Source: Candidatus Symbiobacter mobilis CR
Lineage (GTDB): Bacteria; Pseudomonadota; Gammaproteobacteria; Burkholderiales; Burkholderiaceae_C
DNA: 64,000 nt
Direction of reading: 5' to 3'
NCBI RefSeq assembly: GCF_000477435.1
Contig: NC_022576.1
Coordinates: 1,984,001-2,048,000 of the forward strand
Below are positions 44,713 to 52,787 of this stretch, piece after piece. Numbering within the stretch: the stretch's first letter is position 1; each line of letters starts with the position of its first letter. The notes beneath the pieces were generated by a model. The model was not told the origin of the DNA, searched no databases, and worked only from the letters and a program-made list of their open reading frames with translations. A program made the translations under genes and the position numbers.

Positions 44713-47061
44713 TCAGGCCAGCAGCCGTTCCGGGTTGGCTTCGATCTTGCCAAGGGCATCGCGGGTGGCGCGAACGGTCAGGGACTCTTCCTCCTGCGCA
44801 ACAAGCAACCCCGCTTGAAGATAGGCGGCCAGCCTTGCGCTTTGGATCAAGTAGCTGCGCCCGATCTGGTTGGCAAAAAGGTGCAGATGCCCCATCGGGC
44901 TGCGCCACATGTACTGCACTTGCGCCACATTGCTGTTGTGATCCAGGGTGAACCAATCCCCAAGCTGGAGGGAACGCGCCCACTCAATGCCCTCGGGGTT
45001 CGCGGTACTGCCCCCGCTGGTGATGACTTCCAGCTCCGAGGCATCGACCTCGAACAGCTCCTCAATGCTTTGCGCATCGAGCGGAAGTTCCTCCGTACCG
45101 TCGTCGGACAGATAGTCTTCCAGATGCACGAGCCGCTCGGCCAAAGCCTGCACTTGTTCCGCAGCAATGGTGTGCGTCTTGGACATGAAAGCATCGGCCA
45201 GGGTGTCGCTGATGATCTTGATGTGTACTTCCTGCGCAGCCTTGTGCAGTCCCAGCGACCCCATGCCGGTACGCAGACTCTTGAGCAGGTCGGGCAAGTC
45301 AGCAATCACCCGCGCACGGTCAGCGCGGTTGGGCTTGGCGCTGGCAGCCCAGATCAGGTCTGCTGCGGTTTTCTTGAGGAGCAGCGTGTCGGGATGTTGT
45401 GCGCCTTGGCGGATCGTCGACACGGCCAGCACTTCTGCCCAGACCTTGTACAGGAACTCCCGGATTTCGTCGCGCACGGGCATGTCTTGGATCTGGTTGC
45501 GAAGCTCGATCGTGTACTGAATGGCGAGGGTCTCTTTTTGCTCGACCTGCTGTGCCACCCCGACGACCTTGATGGTGGATTCATTGCGCTGTGCCAGGTG
45601 TTGCTGCAAAAAGCTCTGAAATTCTTCGTACACCCGCACGTAGACGCGCTGCCCGGTTTCGGGGTATTGCTCGATGACCTGCACGATGCGCTTAATTTCG
45701 GTTTCGAGCGCTGCGCTGCTGATTCCGCTGGCATCGAAGCCCAGCACGCACGACCCCATGCGGTCGATGAGCTGGCGTGCGGGATGGTCGAGTTTCTGAA
45801 AAAAATCAGGCTCGGCCAGCGCCACCCGCAGCACCGGGATTTGCAAGCGCGCAAACCACACCCGCACCCCCGTGGGGATGCGATCTTCCTGCAGGATCGA
45901 CTGGAACATCAGCGCGATAAGCTCAATGATGGCCTTTTCGCTGTCGCTTTTGGCGTGGGCTTTGATCGAGCTGGTCTGTTGCCGCAGCCCGCTGGCGACG
46001 CGTTCGATCACGACCGGGGCGTACTGCACTTCATAGCCTTCGGGCACTTGTGCTTGGAGCTGCGAATCGAAAGTGGGTTGCTGCTGCAAGGCTTGGAGCA
46101 GGCTTTCCGATGGTGCGGTGTAGGGGACAGTGTGGGGCGCGCCGTGGTGTGCAGTGTCCACGGCACCCCTTGTGTCCACAGCGCCGCGCTGGGGCACAAG
46201 GTCTCCGATCAAACGGCTGACGCGATCCAGAATTCCCCGCGCATTGCCGAGCCGATGCGAACGGGGCGACATGCCGCCAGCGTAGTGGTCTGCTGGCCGG
46301 GCCATTCTGTCCTGGCCACCGCTGCGCTGGGCTACGTGTGAAGGCGCGTGGCCGCTTGTGCCGCCACCAGTTTGACGGGTGGTGCCGCCTCCTATGGGAG
46401 CAGACAGTGTGTCGTTGCGTGGGCGAGCAACGAATTCGATCACGGGAAGCACGCCATGGTCGATCAACTCGGCGTTGCAGTGCGCGTAGATCTCTTTGAG
46501 CTGTAAGCCCAGCAATTTCTGGATGGTGTCATGCACCAGCGCCCAGTATTCGCGCAGCAGTCCGCAATGCCCCCATTGCTCAATCAGAGGCAGTGCCAGA
46601 CTTTCGGGGTGGACGATGTCCTGGGGGGAGAGGGTTTCCTCGGCTTGCAGCGACTTGAGCCGCTTGCGCAAATCATTGACTTCGCTGGCGGCGTGTTCCA
46701 TGACCCCCAGCGCCAGCCGCGATGCCAGGATGCGGTTTTCCACCACGTCGGTGCCGACGAGCTGCAAGCCGGCGTCCAGCGCCAGCGGGCCGCTGCGCGT
46801 CGAGGGCGTGGGCTGGAGGGCTGCTTGCCACGCACGCCGTGTCGCATCGCACCACAGCGCCTGGTGGCGTTGGTAGAGCGTCCATGCATCGCGGCGCAGT
46901 TGTGCGTCTTTGGAACTGGCGGGTTGGTCGAGCAGTTCGAGCAAGCGTTCGCGCACCCGTTGGGCCAGGGTGTCCATCGATTGGGACAGTTCGGCCACCA
47001 AACGCAGACGAACCTTGTCGGCGAGTGCTTGGTGTCTGCGATCTGATCCCGTTGAAGCCAT
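44713..47061 (-). CDS. DUF1631 family protein
   Basis: A 782-residue cytoplasmic protein matching the DUF1631 family of beta/gammaproteobacteria. Recognisable parts are an N-terminal helical domain (SMDTLAQRVRERLLELLDQ, LRKRLKSLQAEETLSPQDIVHPESLA split), a variable Gly/Thr/His-rich linker, and QVPEGYEVQYAPVVIERV. The long helical centre has FFQKLDHPARQLIDRMG and VYEEFQSFLQQHLAQRNES. A C-terminal PilZ-like beta region follows (LQLGDWFTLDHNSNVAQVQYMWRSP). If the C-terminal domain binds c-di-GMP the protein would be an effector, but the RxxxR/DxSxxG signature is not obvious. Function is unknown. Confidence 0.85.
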   Translation of the reverse strand: MASTGSDRRHQALADKVRLRLVAELSQSMDTLAQRVRERLLELLDQPASSKDAQLRRDAWTLYQRHQALWCDATRRAWQAALQPTPSTRSGPLALDAGLQLVGTDVVENRILASRLALGVMEHAASEVNDLRKRLKSLQAEETLSPQDIVHPESLALPLIEQWGHCGLLREYWALVHDTIQKLLGLQLKEIYAHCNAELIDHGVLPVIEFVARPRNDTLSAPIGGGTTRQTGGGTSGHAPSHVAQRSGGQDRMARPADHYAGGMSPRSHRLGNARGILDRVSRLIGDLVPQRGAVDTRGAVDTAHHGAPHTVPYTAPSESLLQALQQQPTFDSQLQAQVPEGYEVQYAPVVIERVASGLRQQTSSIKAHAKSDSEKAIIELIALMFQSILQEDRIPTGVRVWFARLQIPVLRVALAEPDFFQKLDHPARQLIDRMGSCVLGFDASGISSAALETEIKRIVQVIEQYPETGQRVYVRVYEEFQSFLQQHLAQRNESTIKVVGVAQQVEQKETLAIQYTIELRNQIQDMPVRDEIREFLYKVWAEVLAVSTIRQGAQHPDTLLLKKTAADLIWAASAKPNRADRARVIADLPDLLKSLRTGMGSLGLHKAAQEVHIKIISDTLADAFMSKTHTIAAEQVQALAERLVHLEDYLSDDGTEELPLDAQSIEELFEVDASELEVITSGGSTANPEGIEWARSLQLGDWFTLDHNSNVAQVQYMWRSPMGHLHLFANQIGRSYLIQSARLAAYLQAGLLVAQEEESLTVRATRDALGKIEANPERLLA

Positions 47062-47087
47062 ACCTATTTTGGCGTTCCGTACACGCC

Positions 47088-48041
47088 TCAGACTACGGCG
47101 CCAGCGTTGGGATCGTTGCGATCCAGCGTGGTGCCAGCGCCAGCCTTGACCAAATCTTCCCGCGCAATGCCCAGCCACATGGCGATGGCAGCAGCGACGA
47201 AGACCGAGGAATAAATACCGAACAGGATGCCGATCGTCAACGCCAGCGCGAAGTAGTGCAGGGTGGCCCCCCCGAAGAGCAGCATCGAGAGCACCATCAT
47301 CTGCGTCGAACCATGCGTGATGATCGTGCGGCTCATCGTCGAGGTAATGGCGTTGTTGATGATGTCGATCGTGTCCATCTTGCGGTAGCGGCGGAAGTTT
47401 TCCCGGATACGGTCGAAGATGACGACGGACTCGTTGACCGAATAGCCCAGCACCGCCAGTACTGCCGCCAGCACCGACAACGAAAACTCCCACTGGAAGA
47501 ACGCGAAGAACCCCAAGATGATGATGACGTCATGCAGGTTGGCGATGATGGCGGCGACGGCGAATTTCCACTCGAAGCGAAAAGCCAGGTACAGCACGAT
47601 CCCGATGACGACGAAGGCCAGCGCGAGCAAGCCATCGACGGCCAGTTCCTCCCCCACCTGCGGGCCAACGAATTCCGTGCGTCGCAGCGAGGTTTGCGGG
47701 TCGATGGCGCGCAATGCTTCGAGAACCTTGGTACTTTGTGCGGCAGAAGTCACTCCTTTTTGTGCCGGTAGGCGGATGAGCACGTCTTGCGTGGTGCCAA
47801 AGTGCTGGACCTGCACATCTGCAAAGCCCAGCTTCGCCACCGCATCGCGTACTTGCGAAAGCTCGACGACTTTCGCATGGGTGACCTCCATCAATGTCCC
47901 CCCCGTGAATTCGACCGAGAGGTGCAACCCCCGCGCCCACAAAAAGTACACCGCAGCCAAAAACGTCAGTATCGAGATGATGTTGAACGCCAGCGCGTGG
48001 CGCATGAAGGGGATGTCACGCCGAATCCGGAAAAATTCCAT
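47088..48041 (-). CDS. secF: Protein translocase subunit SecF
   Basis: A 317-residue RND-type membrane protein: first helix near 14-35, the periplasmic P1 domain with VEFTGGTLMEV, and a bundle of five more helices. LHDVIIILGFFA, GYSVNESVVIFDRIREN and TMSRTIITHGST are the SecF signatures. It acts with SecD and YajC to pull proteins through SecYEG using the proton gradient. ATG at 48041; 12 bases downstream of secD. Confidence 0.97.
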   Translation of the reverse strand: MEFFRIRRDIPFMRHALAFNIISILTFLAAVYFLWARGLHLSVEFTGGTLMEVTHAKVVELSQVRDAVAKLGFADVQVQHFGTTQDVLIRLPAQKGVTSAAQSTKVLEALRAIDPQTSLRRTEFVGPQVGEELAVDGLLALAFVVIGIVLYLAFRFEWKFAVAAIIANLHDVIIILGFFAFFQWEFSLSVLAAVLAVLGYSVNESVVIFDRIRENFRRYRKMDTIDIINNAITSTMSRTIITHGSTQMMVLSMLLFGGATLHYFALALTIGILFGIYSSVFVAAAIAMWLGIAREDLVKAGAGTTLDRNDPNAGAVV

Positions 48042-48053
48042 ACCGTACCTCGA

Positions 48054-49925
48054 TCACGCTGTAGTGGGGGGAACGGGGTGGGGGCGCCACACTGTTCCGA
48101 TCGATACCGACTGGAGCCGACTCCTGCTGCCGTACCAAAGATTGACCAACCCCCGCGAGAAAAACACTGCGGAAAACATGCTCGTCAGAATACCCAGGCA
48201 ATGCACCACGGCAAAGCCGCGCACAGGCCCGGAACCAAAGGCCAGCAGCGCCAGACCCGCGATGAGCGTGGTGATGTTCGAATCGAAGATCGTCGCCCAG
48301 GCACGCTCGTAGCCGGTGTGGATAGCAAGCTGTGGTGCTGCGCCGCTGCGCAGTTCCTCCCGCACACGTTCGTTGATGAGCACGTTCGCGTCGATGGCCA
48401 TGCCTAGCACCAGCGCCATGGCTGCCATGCCAGGCAGGGTGAGCGTGGCTTGCAGCATCGACAGGACGGCGACGAGCAGCAGCAGATTGAATGCGAGGGC
48501 AATGCTCGAAAACACCCCAAAAAGCATGTAGTACATGCACATGAACAAGGCGACAGCCAGGAAACCCCAAGCCACGCTGTGGAAGCCTTTGGCGATGTTT
48601 TCTGCGCCCAGGCTGGGGCCGATGGTCGTTTCTTCGATGATGTCCATCGGAGCGGCCAGTGAACCCGAACGCAGCAGCAGTGCGATGTCGTGCGCCTCCA
48701 CCGTGGTCATCCGCCCCGAGATCTGCACCCTGCCCCCGCCGATTTCCGTGCGGATGACGGGTGCGGTGACGACTTCCCCCTGCCCTTTTTCGAACAGGAG
48801 GATGGCCATACGCTTGCCGACGTTTTCGCGCGTGACATCGCGGAAAACGCGCGTGCCCTTGGCATCCAGGTTCAAGTTGACCGTCGGTTCCTGCGTCTGG
48901 CTGTCAAAGCCAGGTTGGGCGTCGGTCAGGTTTTCTCCGGTCAAGATGACTTGTTTCTTGACGATGACGATTGCACCGCTGCGCTCTTTGTAGCTTTCGG
49001 AGCCGTAGGGCACTGGGCCGGTACCGGCTTCTGCCGCGTTGGCTTCGACGCTTTCGTCGACCATGCGCACTTCGAGTGTCGCGGTGCGTCCGAGGATGTC
49101 CTTGGCTTTGGCAGTGTCTTGCACGCCGGGAAGCTGGACGACGATGCGATCCAAACCCTGTTGTGCGATCACGGGTTCGGCCACGCCCAATTCGTTGATC
49201 CGGTTGTGCAGCGTCGTGATGTTCTGCTTGAGCGCCTGTTCCTGCACGCGCCGTGCGGCTTCGGGCCGGATCGTCGCGACGAGCTGCACATCTCCGCCTT
49301 GGGATTGTTCTTGTACAACCAAATCCGCAAATTCGTCTTGCAGCACGGAACGGGCTGCCACCACAGCGGAGGTATCGCGGAAACGCAGCTCAATCGTCTG
49401 CCGGGTGCGGGTGATCCCGGCGTGGCGGATGTTTTTCTCGCGCAGGCTGGTGCGCAGATCGCCCGCCTGCGATTCGGCACGCTTGGCCAGTGCGGCCTGC
49501 ATATCCACTTGCAGCATGAAATGCACGCCGCCGCGCAAGTCCAGCCCCAGGTACATCGGCGAAGCGCGCAACGTGGACAGCCAGGCCGGAGAGCGATTCA
49601 GCAAATGCAGTGCGACGACGTATCCGGTGGATTCCGTAGCCAACGCACGGGCAATGACGTCCTTGGCGCGGAGTTGGGTGCTTGTGTCGGCCAGGCGAAC
49701 CCGGATCGATGCGCCATCGAGCGCGACGCGCTCCGCAGTGATCCCGGCTTTGCGCAGCGCATCTTCGACCTTGGCCAACGTTCGCCCGTCAACGACGACG
49801 GCAGGCTTGGCGCTGGAAATTTGCACTGCGGGGGATTCCCCGAAAAAATTGGGCAAGGCATATAAGCCCGCGACGATCCACGCAATGACAATGATTGCGT
49901 ATTTCCAAGATGGATAGCGATTCAT
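48054..49925 (-). CDS. secD: Protein translocase subunit SecD
   Basis: A 623-residue protein with an N-terminal membrane helix, GLDLRGGVHFMLQVD, and a large periplasmic P1 domain (NRINELGVAEPVIAQQG, VQLPGVQD). The six-helix RND half has SLGAENIAKGFHSV, MAAMALVLGMAIDANVLI and RVREELRSGAAP. The order yajC-secD-secF is conserved. It uses the proton motive force in late steps of protein export. The length is close to the E. coli protein. Confidence 0.97.
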   Translation of the reverse strand: MNRYPSWKYAIIVIAWIVAGLYALPNFFGESPAVQISSAKPAVVVDGRTLAKVEDALRKAGITAERVALDGASIRVRLADTSTQLRAKDVIARALATESTGYVVALHLLNRSPAWLSTLRASPMYLGLDLRGGVHFMLQVDMQAALAKRAESQAGDLRTSLREKNIRHAGITRTRQTIELRFRDTSAVVAARSVLQDEFADLVVQEQSQGGDVQLVATIRPEAARRVQEQALKQNITTLHNRINELGVAEPVIAQQGLDRIVVQLPGVQDTAKAKDILGRTATLEVRMVDESVEANAAEAGTGPVPYGSESYKERSGAIVIVKKQVILTGENLTDAQPGFDSQTQEPTVNLNLDAKGTRVFRDVTRENVGKRMAILLFEKGQGEVVTAPVIRTEIGGGRVQISGRMTTVEAHDIALLLRSGSLAAPMDIIEETTIGPSLGAENIAKGFHSVAWGFLAVALFMCMYYMLFGVFSSIALAFNLLLLVAVLSMLQATLTLPGMAAMALVLGMAIDANVLINERVREELRSGAAPQLAIHTGYERAWATIFDSNITTLIAGLALLAFGSGPVRGFAVVHCLGILTSMFSAVFFSRGLVNLWYGSRSRLQSVSIGTVWRPHPVPPTTA

Positions 49926-50024
49926 ACGACCCTCAAGTGACCTGCAAAAAGGCGCTACAAGCGCTGCCGGGTAGGGAACGGATACGCCTAGGGAACCGGC
50001 AAACCGGCACGGTAGCCACGCGAT

Positions 50025-50351
50025 TTAGCGGATGGTGCCCTTGGGGAGGATTTGCACGACCGCGCTGCGTTGGATCTGCACTTCGACGCCTTGCGCGATT
50101 TCCACGCTCAGAAAGCTGTCCCCCAGTTTGCTGACCTTGCCCAGCATTCCTCCGATGCAAACGATCTCGTCCCCTTTGGCGAGGGCATCAACCATGGTCT
50201 TGTGCTCCTTCGCCTTCTTCATCTGCGGCCGGATCATCAAAAAGTAGAGCACCACGAACATCAACACCAGCGGAAGCATCCCCACCCAAGGAGAAGCAGC
50301 CTCCCCGGCGGGAACGGTGGCAGCCTGGGCGAATGCAGCAGGAATGAGCAC
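50025..50351 (-). CDS. yajC: Preprotein translocase accessory subunit YajC
   Basis: A 108-residue protein with one membrane helix (VGMLPLVLMFVVLYFLMIRPQ, about 25-45) followed by KKAKEHKTMVDALAKGDEIV, GGMLGKVSKLGD and VEVQIQRSAVVQILPKGT, the YajC pattern. A GTG at 50351 is chosen because GGAG lies six bases upstream; the open frame extends 15 codons further through the terminator-like region. It precedes secD by 99 bases. Upstream tgt/queA, common neighbours elsewhere, are absent here. Confidence 0.94.
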   Translation of the reverse strand: MLIPAAFAQAATVPAGEAASPWVGMLPLVLMFVVLYFLMIRPQMKKAKEHKTMVDALAKGDEIVCIGGMLGKVSKLGDSFLSVEIAQGVEVQIQRSAVVQILPKGTIR

Positions 50352-50383
50352 GGAAAACTCCAAAAAAATCAACAAGTACCAAC

Positions 50384-50414
50384 AAAAATGGCCCACATGG
50401 GCAAGCGGGCCATT
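50384..50414 (-). terminator. Intrinsic terminator between cheV and yajC
   Basis: On the minus strand aatggccc (50414-50407) and gggccatt (50394-50387) form an 8-bp stem with a 12-base loop, followed by a run of five T. It could end cheV transcription, but it stands only 33 bases before the yajC start, so a yajC promoter would have to overlap it or read through it. Confidence 0.5.
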
Positions 50415-50618
50415 GTATTCATGTGGTGTTCTAGAGTGCGACGCCCGGCATTCCAGTGGAACTACCGGGCTGGAACGACGATTGCGAGAAACAGCCCCGG
50501 CAAGTGGACACCCTTATCGGGGCTGCCGCCGCTCCTGCCTCAATGCAAATGCAGCGCTTCCATCCCTTGCAAGAGCGGCGGCATCCGCCATGGGCGCGGC
50601 CACGCAGCAGGCTGGGCC

Positions 50619-51572
50619 TCAGCGCGTCAGCACCTTGCTGATGGTTTGCGCCAGCTCTTCGGCGACGAATTTGGCAACATACCCGTCCGCGCCGACCTTG
50701 CGGACGTGGTCTTCGTTGGTCGCGCCAGTCAGCGAAGAATGGATCACGACGGGGATGGAGCTGAAACGCCCATCCTGCTTGATGTGGCGGGTGAGTGTGA
50801 ACCCGTCCATCTCGGGCATCTCGAGGTCGGAAAGCACGAGCGCGACTTTGTCGCTCACCGACAAACCTTGCAGCCGGGCTTGTTCTTCGATTTGCTGGAG
50901 GCGCTCCCAGGCTTCGCGGCCACTCTTGGTCATGATGTACGGCGCGCCCATCGCTTGCAGGCTCTTTTCGATCATCGCGCGGGCCACGGCAGAGTCGTCT
51001 GCGGCAAGGATCACCGAACCTGCGGGCAGGTGGAGTCTGCCGTCAAGGTCGACTTCTATGGCGTGCTGATCGGGAAAGACGTCACGCAAAATTTGCTCTA
51101 CATCCAGCACCTGCGCGAGGCGGGTGTCCTCGGCATCGCCGTCGAGACGGGCGATGCTCGTCACCAGGCCGCCGCCCCGCCCTTCGGCAGACAGTACCTG
51201 CTTCCATTCCAGCCGGACGATTTCGTTGACTTCCTCGACGGCGAAAGCCTGGGTTGTGCGCGCAAATTCCGTCACGAGCAGGATGCCCAGCCCCTTGGAG
51301 GGGTTGCAGCCGACGATCATCGGCAAGTTGATGACGGTGATCATCTGGCCCCGGATGTTCGCCACCCCCATGACTGAGGGGGGGGAGTTCACCATGGAGG
51401 TGATTTCGGGCATGACGAGAATCTCGCGTACCTTGAAAACGTTGATGCCAAAGAGTTCGCGCCGGTTGGTGCCGGGGGCCTCGCCCAACCGGAATAGCAA
51501 GAGCTCGAACATGCTCTTGCTCGTGAGATTGGTGCGCTCGTCGATGTCGCGCATGGTGGAGTGGTGGTTCAT
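50619..51572 (-). CDS. cheV: Chemotaxis coupling protein CheV
   Basis: A 317-residue protein: CheW-like domain (about 20-165, LFGINVFKVREIL, GVANIRGQMITVINLP, FAVEEVNEIVRL) and a receiver domain (about 190-315) with acidic pocket ADDSAVAR, phospho-acceptor Asp in VLSDLEMPEMDGF, and the Lys in GYVAKF. CheV couples chemoreceptors to CheA and adjusts sensitivity through its receiver. The ATG at 51572 has AAAGG eight bases upstream. No cheA/cheY/cheW nearby; the large chemoreceptor at 30673 is a possible partner. Confidence 0.94.
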   Translation of the reverse strand: MNHHSTMRDIDERTNLTSKSMFELLLFRLGEAPGTNRRELFGINVFKVREILVMPEITSMVNSPPSVMGVANIRGQMITVINLPMIVGCNPSKGLGILLVTEFARTTQAFAVEEVNEIVRLEWKQVLSAEGRGGGLVTSIARLDGDAEDTRLAQVLDVEQILRDVFPDQHAIEVDLDGRLHLPAGSVILAADDSAVARAMIEKSLQAMGAPYIMTKSGREAWERLQQIEEQARLQGLSVSDKVALVLSDLEMPEMDGFTLTRHIKQDGRFSSIPVVIHSSLTGATNEDHVRKVGADGYVAKFVAEELAQTISKVLTR

Positions 51573-51653
51573 GGTGCTGCCTTTCTGGAAAAAAACCCGG
51601 CGTGGCGTGGCCCTTCGCCTGCGCTACTGTGCCCAGGTATGCCAAGGTGTGCT

Positions 51654-51666
51654 TGGAATAGGTTCT
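51654..51666. repeat. Short right-end remnant of the 145-bp element
   Basis: tggaataggttct matches the last 13 bases of the 145-bp element's right terminus. It lies 11 bases after the mltA stop, between mltA and cheV. On its own it is short; the downstream-of-stop position repeats what is seen for the full copies. Confidence 0.5.
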
Positions 51667-51677
51667 TGGTACCTGGG

Positions 51678-52787
51678 TCAAGACGCTTTGGGCCATAGAA
51701 CCCACATTTGCAGATTTTGCCTGACCCTCCCTGCCCATTCTCCGGCTTCCGATCCCCACCCAGCGAAATAGTCTGCACGGACCGCGCCGCGAATCGCACC
51801 GCCGCTGTCTTGCGCGAATACCAGGCGCCGTAGCCCGGCTGCGGGCGCGACAAGCCAGATAGGCGCGCCATACGGGATGCTTTGCGGGTCGATGGCCACC
51901 GATCTGCCTGGGGTCAGCGCCACCCCTTGCGAACCTTTGGGGCCTGCCGCTGCGGCGGTAGCGTCCATCGGCTCTTCACGAAAAAACACGACCCGAGGGT
52001 TGCGGTGCATCAGTGCATCGACCTGGTCCGGGTTGCGCTGTGCCCATGCCTGGATTCCTGCCCAAGAGGCATCGCGCACCTCGCCTTCGTCGAGCAGCCA
52101 CCGTGCGATGCTGCGGTAGGGGTGCCCGTTGTGCGCGGCAAAGGCCAGTCGCACCAGCCTGCGGGTTCCGTCGGGTTCGGTGATACGCACCCTGCCTGAT
52201 CCCTGGGTCTGGAGCAGCATCGCCTGCACGGGGTCGGCCAGGTACAGGATCTCGCGCCCACGCAGGGATGCGCGGGCCGAGGCGTTCGTGTCCATCTCGC
52301 GTCGGCTGTACCAGGCTTCGCCTCGCTCCAACCCATGCGGGGGGCGGTACACCGGTACGGCAAAACCCGGTTCGGGCTGTCGCCGCCCTTCCAGTTCCGG
52401 CTCGAAATACGCGGTCAGCAGCCCCTGCGCGCTGCCTTGCATCGATTCGACGCGGTATGGCTCCAGGTTGTCGACGATCCACGCACGTTTTTGCGCTTCG
52501 CCAGCGAGGCTGAGGCGCCGAATGTCCGGGCACAGTGGGGCAAACGCCGGATGGGGGAGCGCGCAATTGCGTACCCAGGCGTTCCAGGCTTCGTGCAGCT
52601 TGTCGTCGTCGAAACCGGGCAGTTCGCTCCAGTCTGTCGGGACCCAGCGGCTATTGCCGGGGCCTTGGGGCCGTTGGACTTGGTCGGGAACATCCGGCTC
52701 CCACCAGGGCAGGATCGAGCACGCCCCCAGCATCCATGTAGCAAGGATGAGTGAGAGCAGCAGAACAGGGCGGCGCACGAAGTTCAT
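51678..52787 (-). CDS. mltA: Membrane-bound lytic murein transglycosylase A
   Basis: A 369-residue lipoprotein (lipobox WMLGAC, Cys23). The MltA domain has FDDDKLHEAWNAWVRNC, LLTAYFEPELEG, YSRREMDTNA, HNGHPYRSIARWLLDEG and NPRVVFFRE. A C-terminal 3D domain carries the catalytic Asp in FAQDSGGAIRGAVRADYF. It cleaves peptidoglycan glycan strands to 1,6-anhydro ends. The ATG overlaps the yhdP stop (ATGA), showing coupling. The length is as expected. Confidence 0.95.
   Translation of the reverse strand: MNFVRRPVLLLSLILATWMLGACSILPWWEPDVPDQVQRPQGPGNSRWVPTDWSELPGFDDDKLHEAWNAWVRNCALPHPAFAPLCPDIRRLSLAGEAQKRAWIVDNLEPYRVESMQGSAQGLLTAYFEPELEGRRQPEPGFAVPVYRPPHGLERGEAWYSRREMDTNASARASLRGREILYLADPVQAMLLQTQGSGRVRITEPDGTRRLVRLAFAAHNGHPYRSIARWLLDEGEVRDASWAGIQAWAQRNPDQVDALMHRNPRVVFFREEPMDATAAAAGPKGSQGVALTPGRSVAIDPQSIPYGAPIWLVAPAAGLRRLVFAQDSGGAIRGAVRADYFAGWGSEAGEWAGRVRQNLQMWVLWPKAS

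Noticed and set aside
44671..46341. A 556-codon plus-strand frame opposite the DUF1631 gene
   Set aside because: Antisense shadow; the minus-strand DUF1631 protein accounts for the region.
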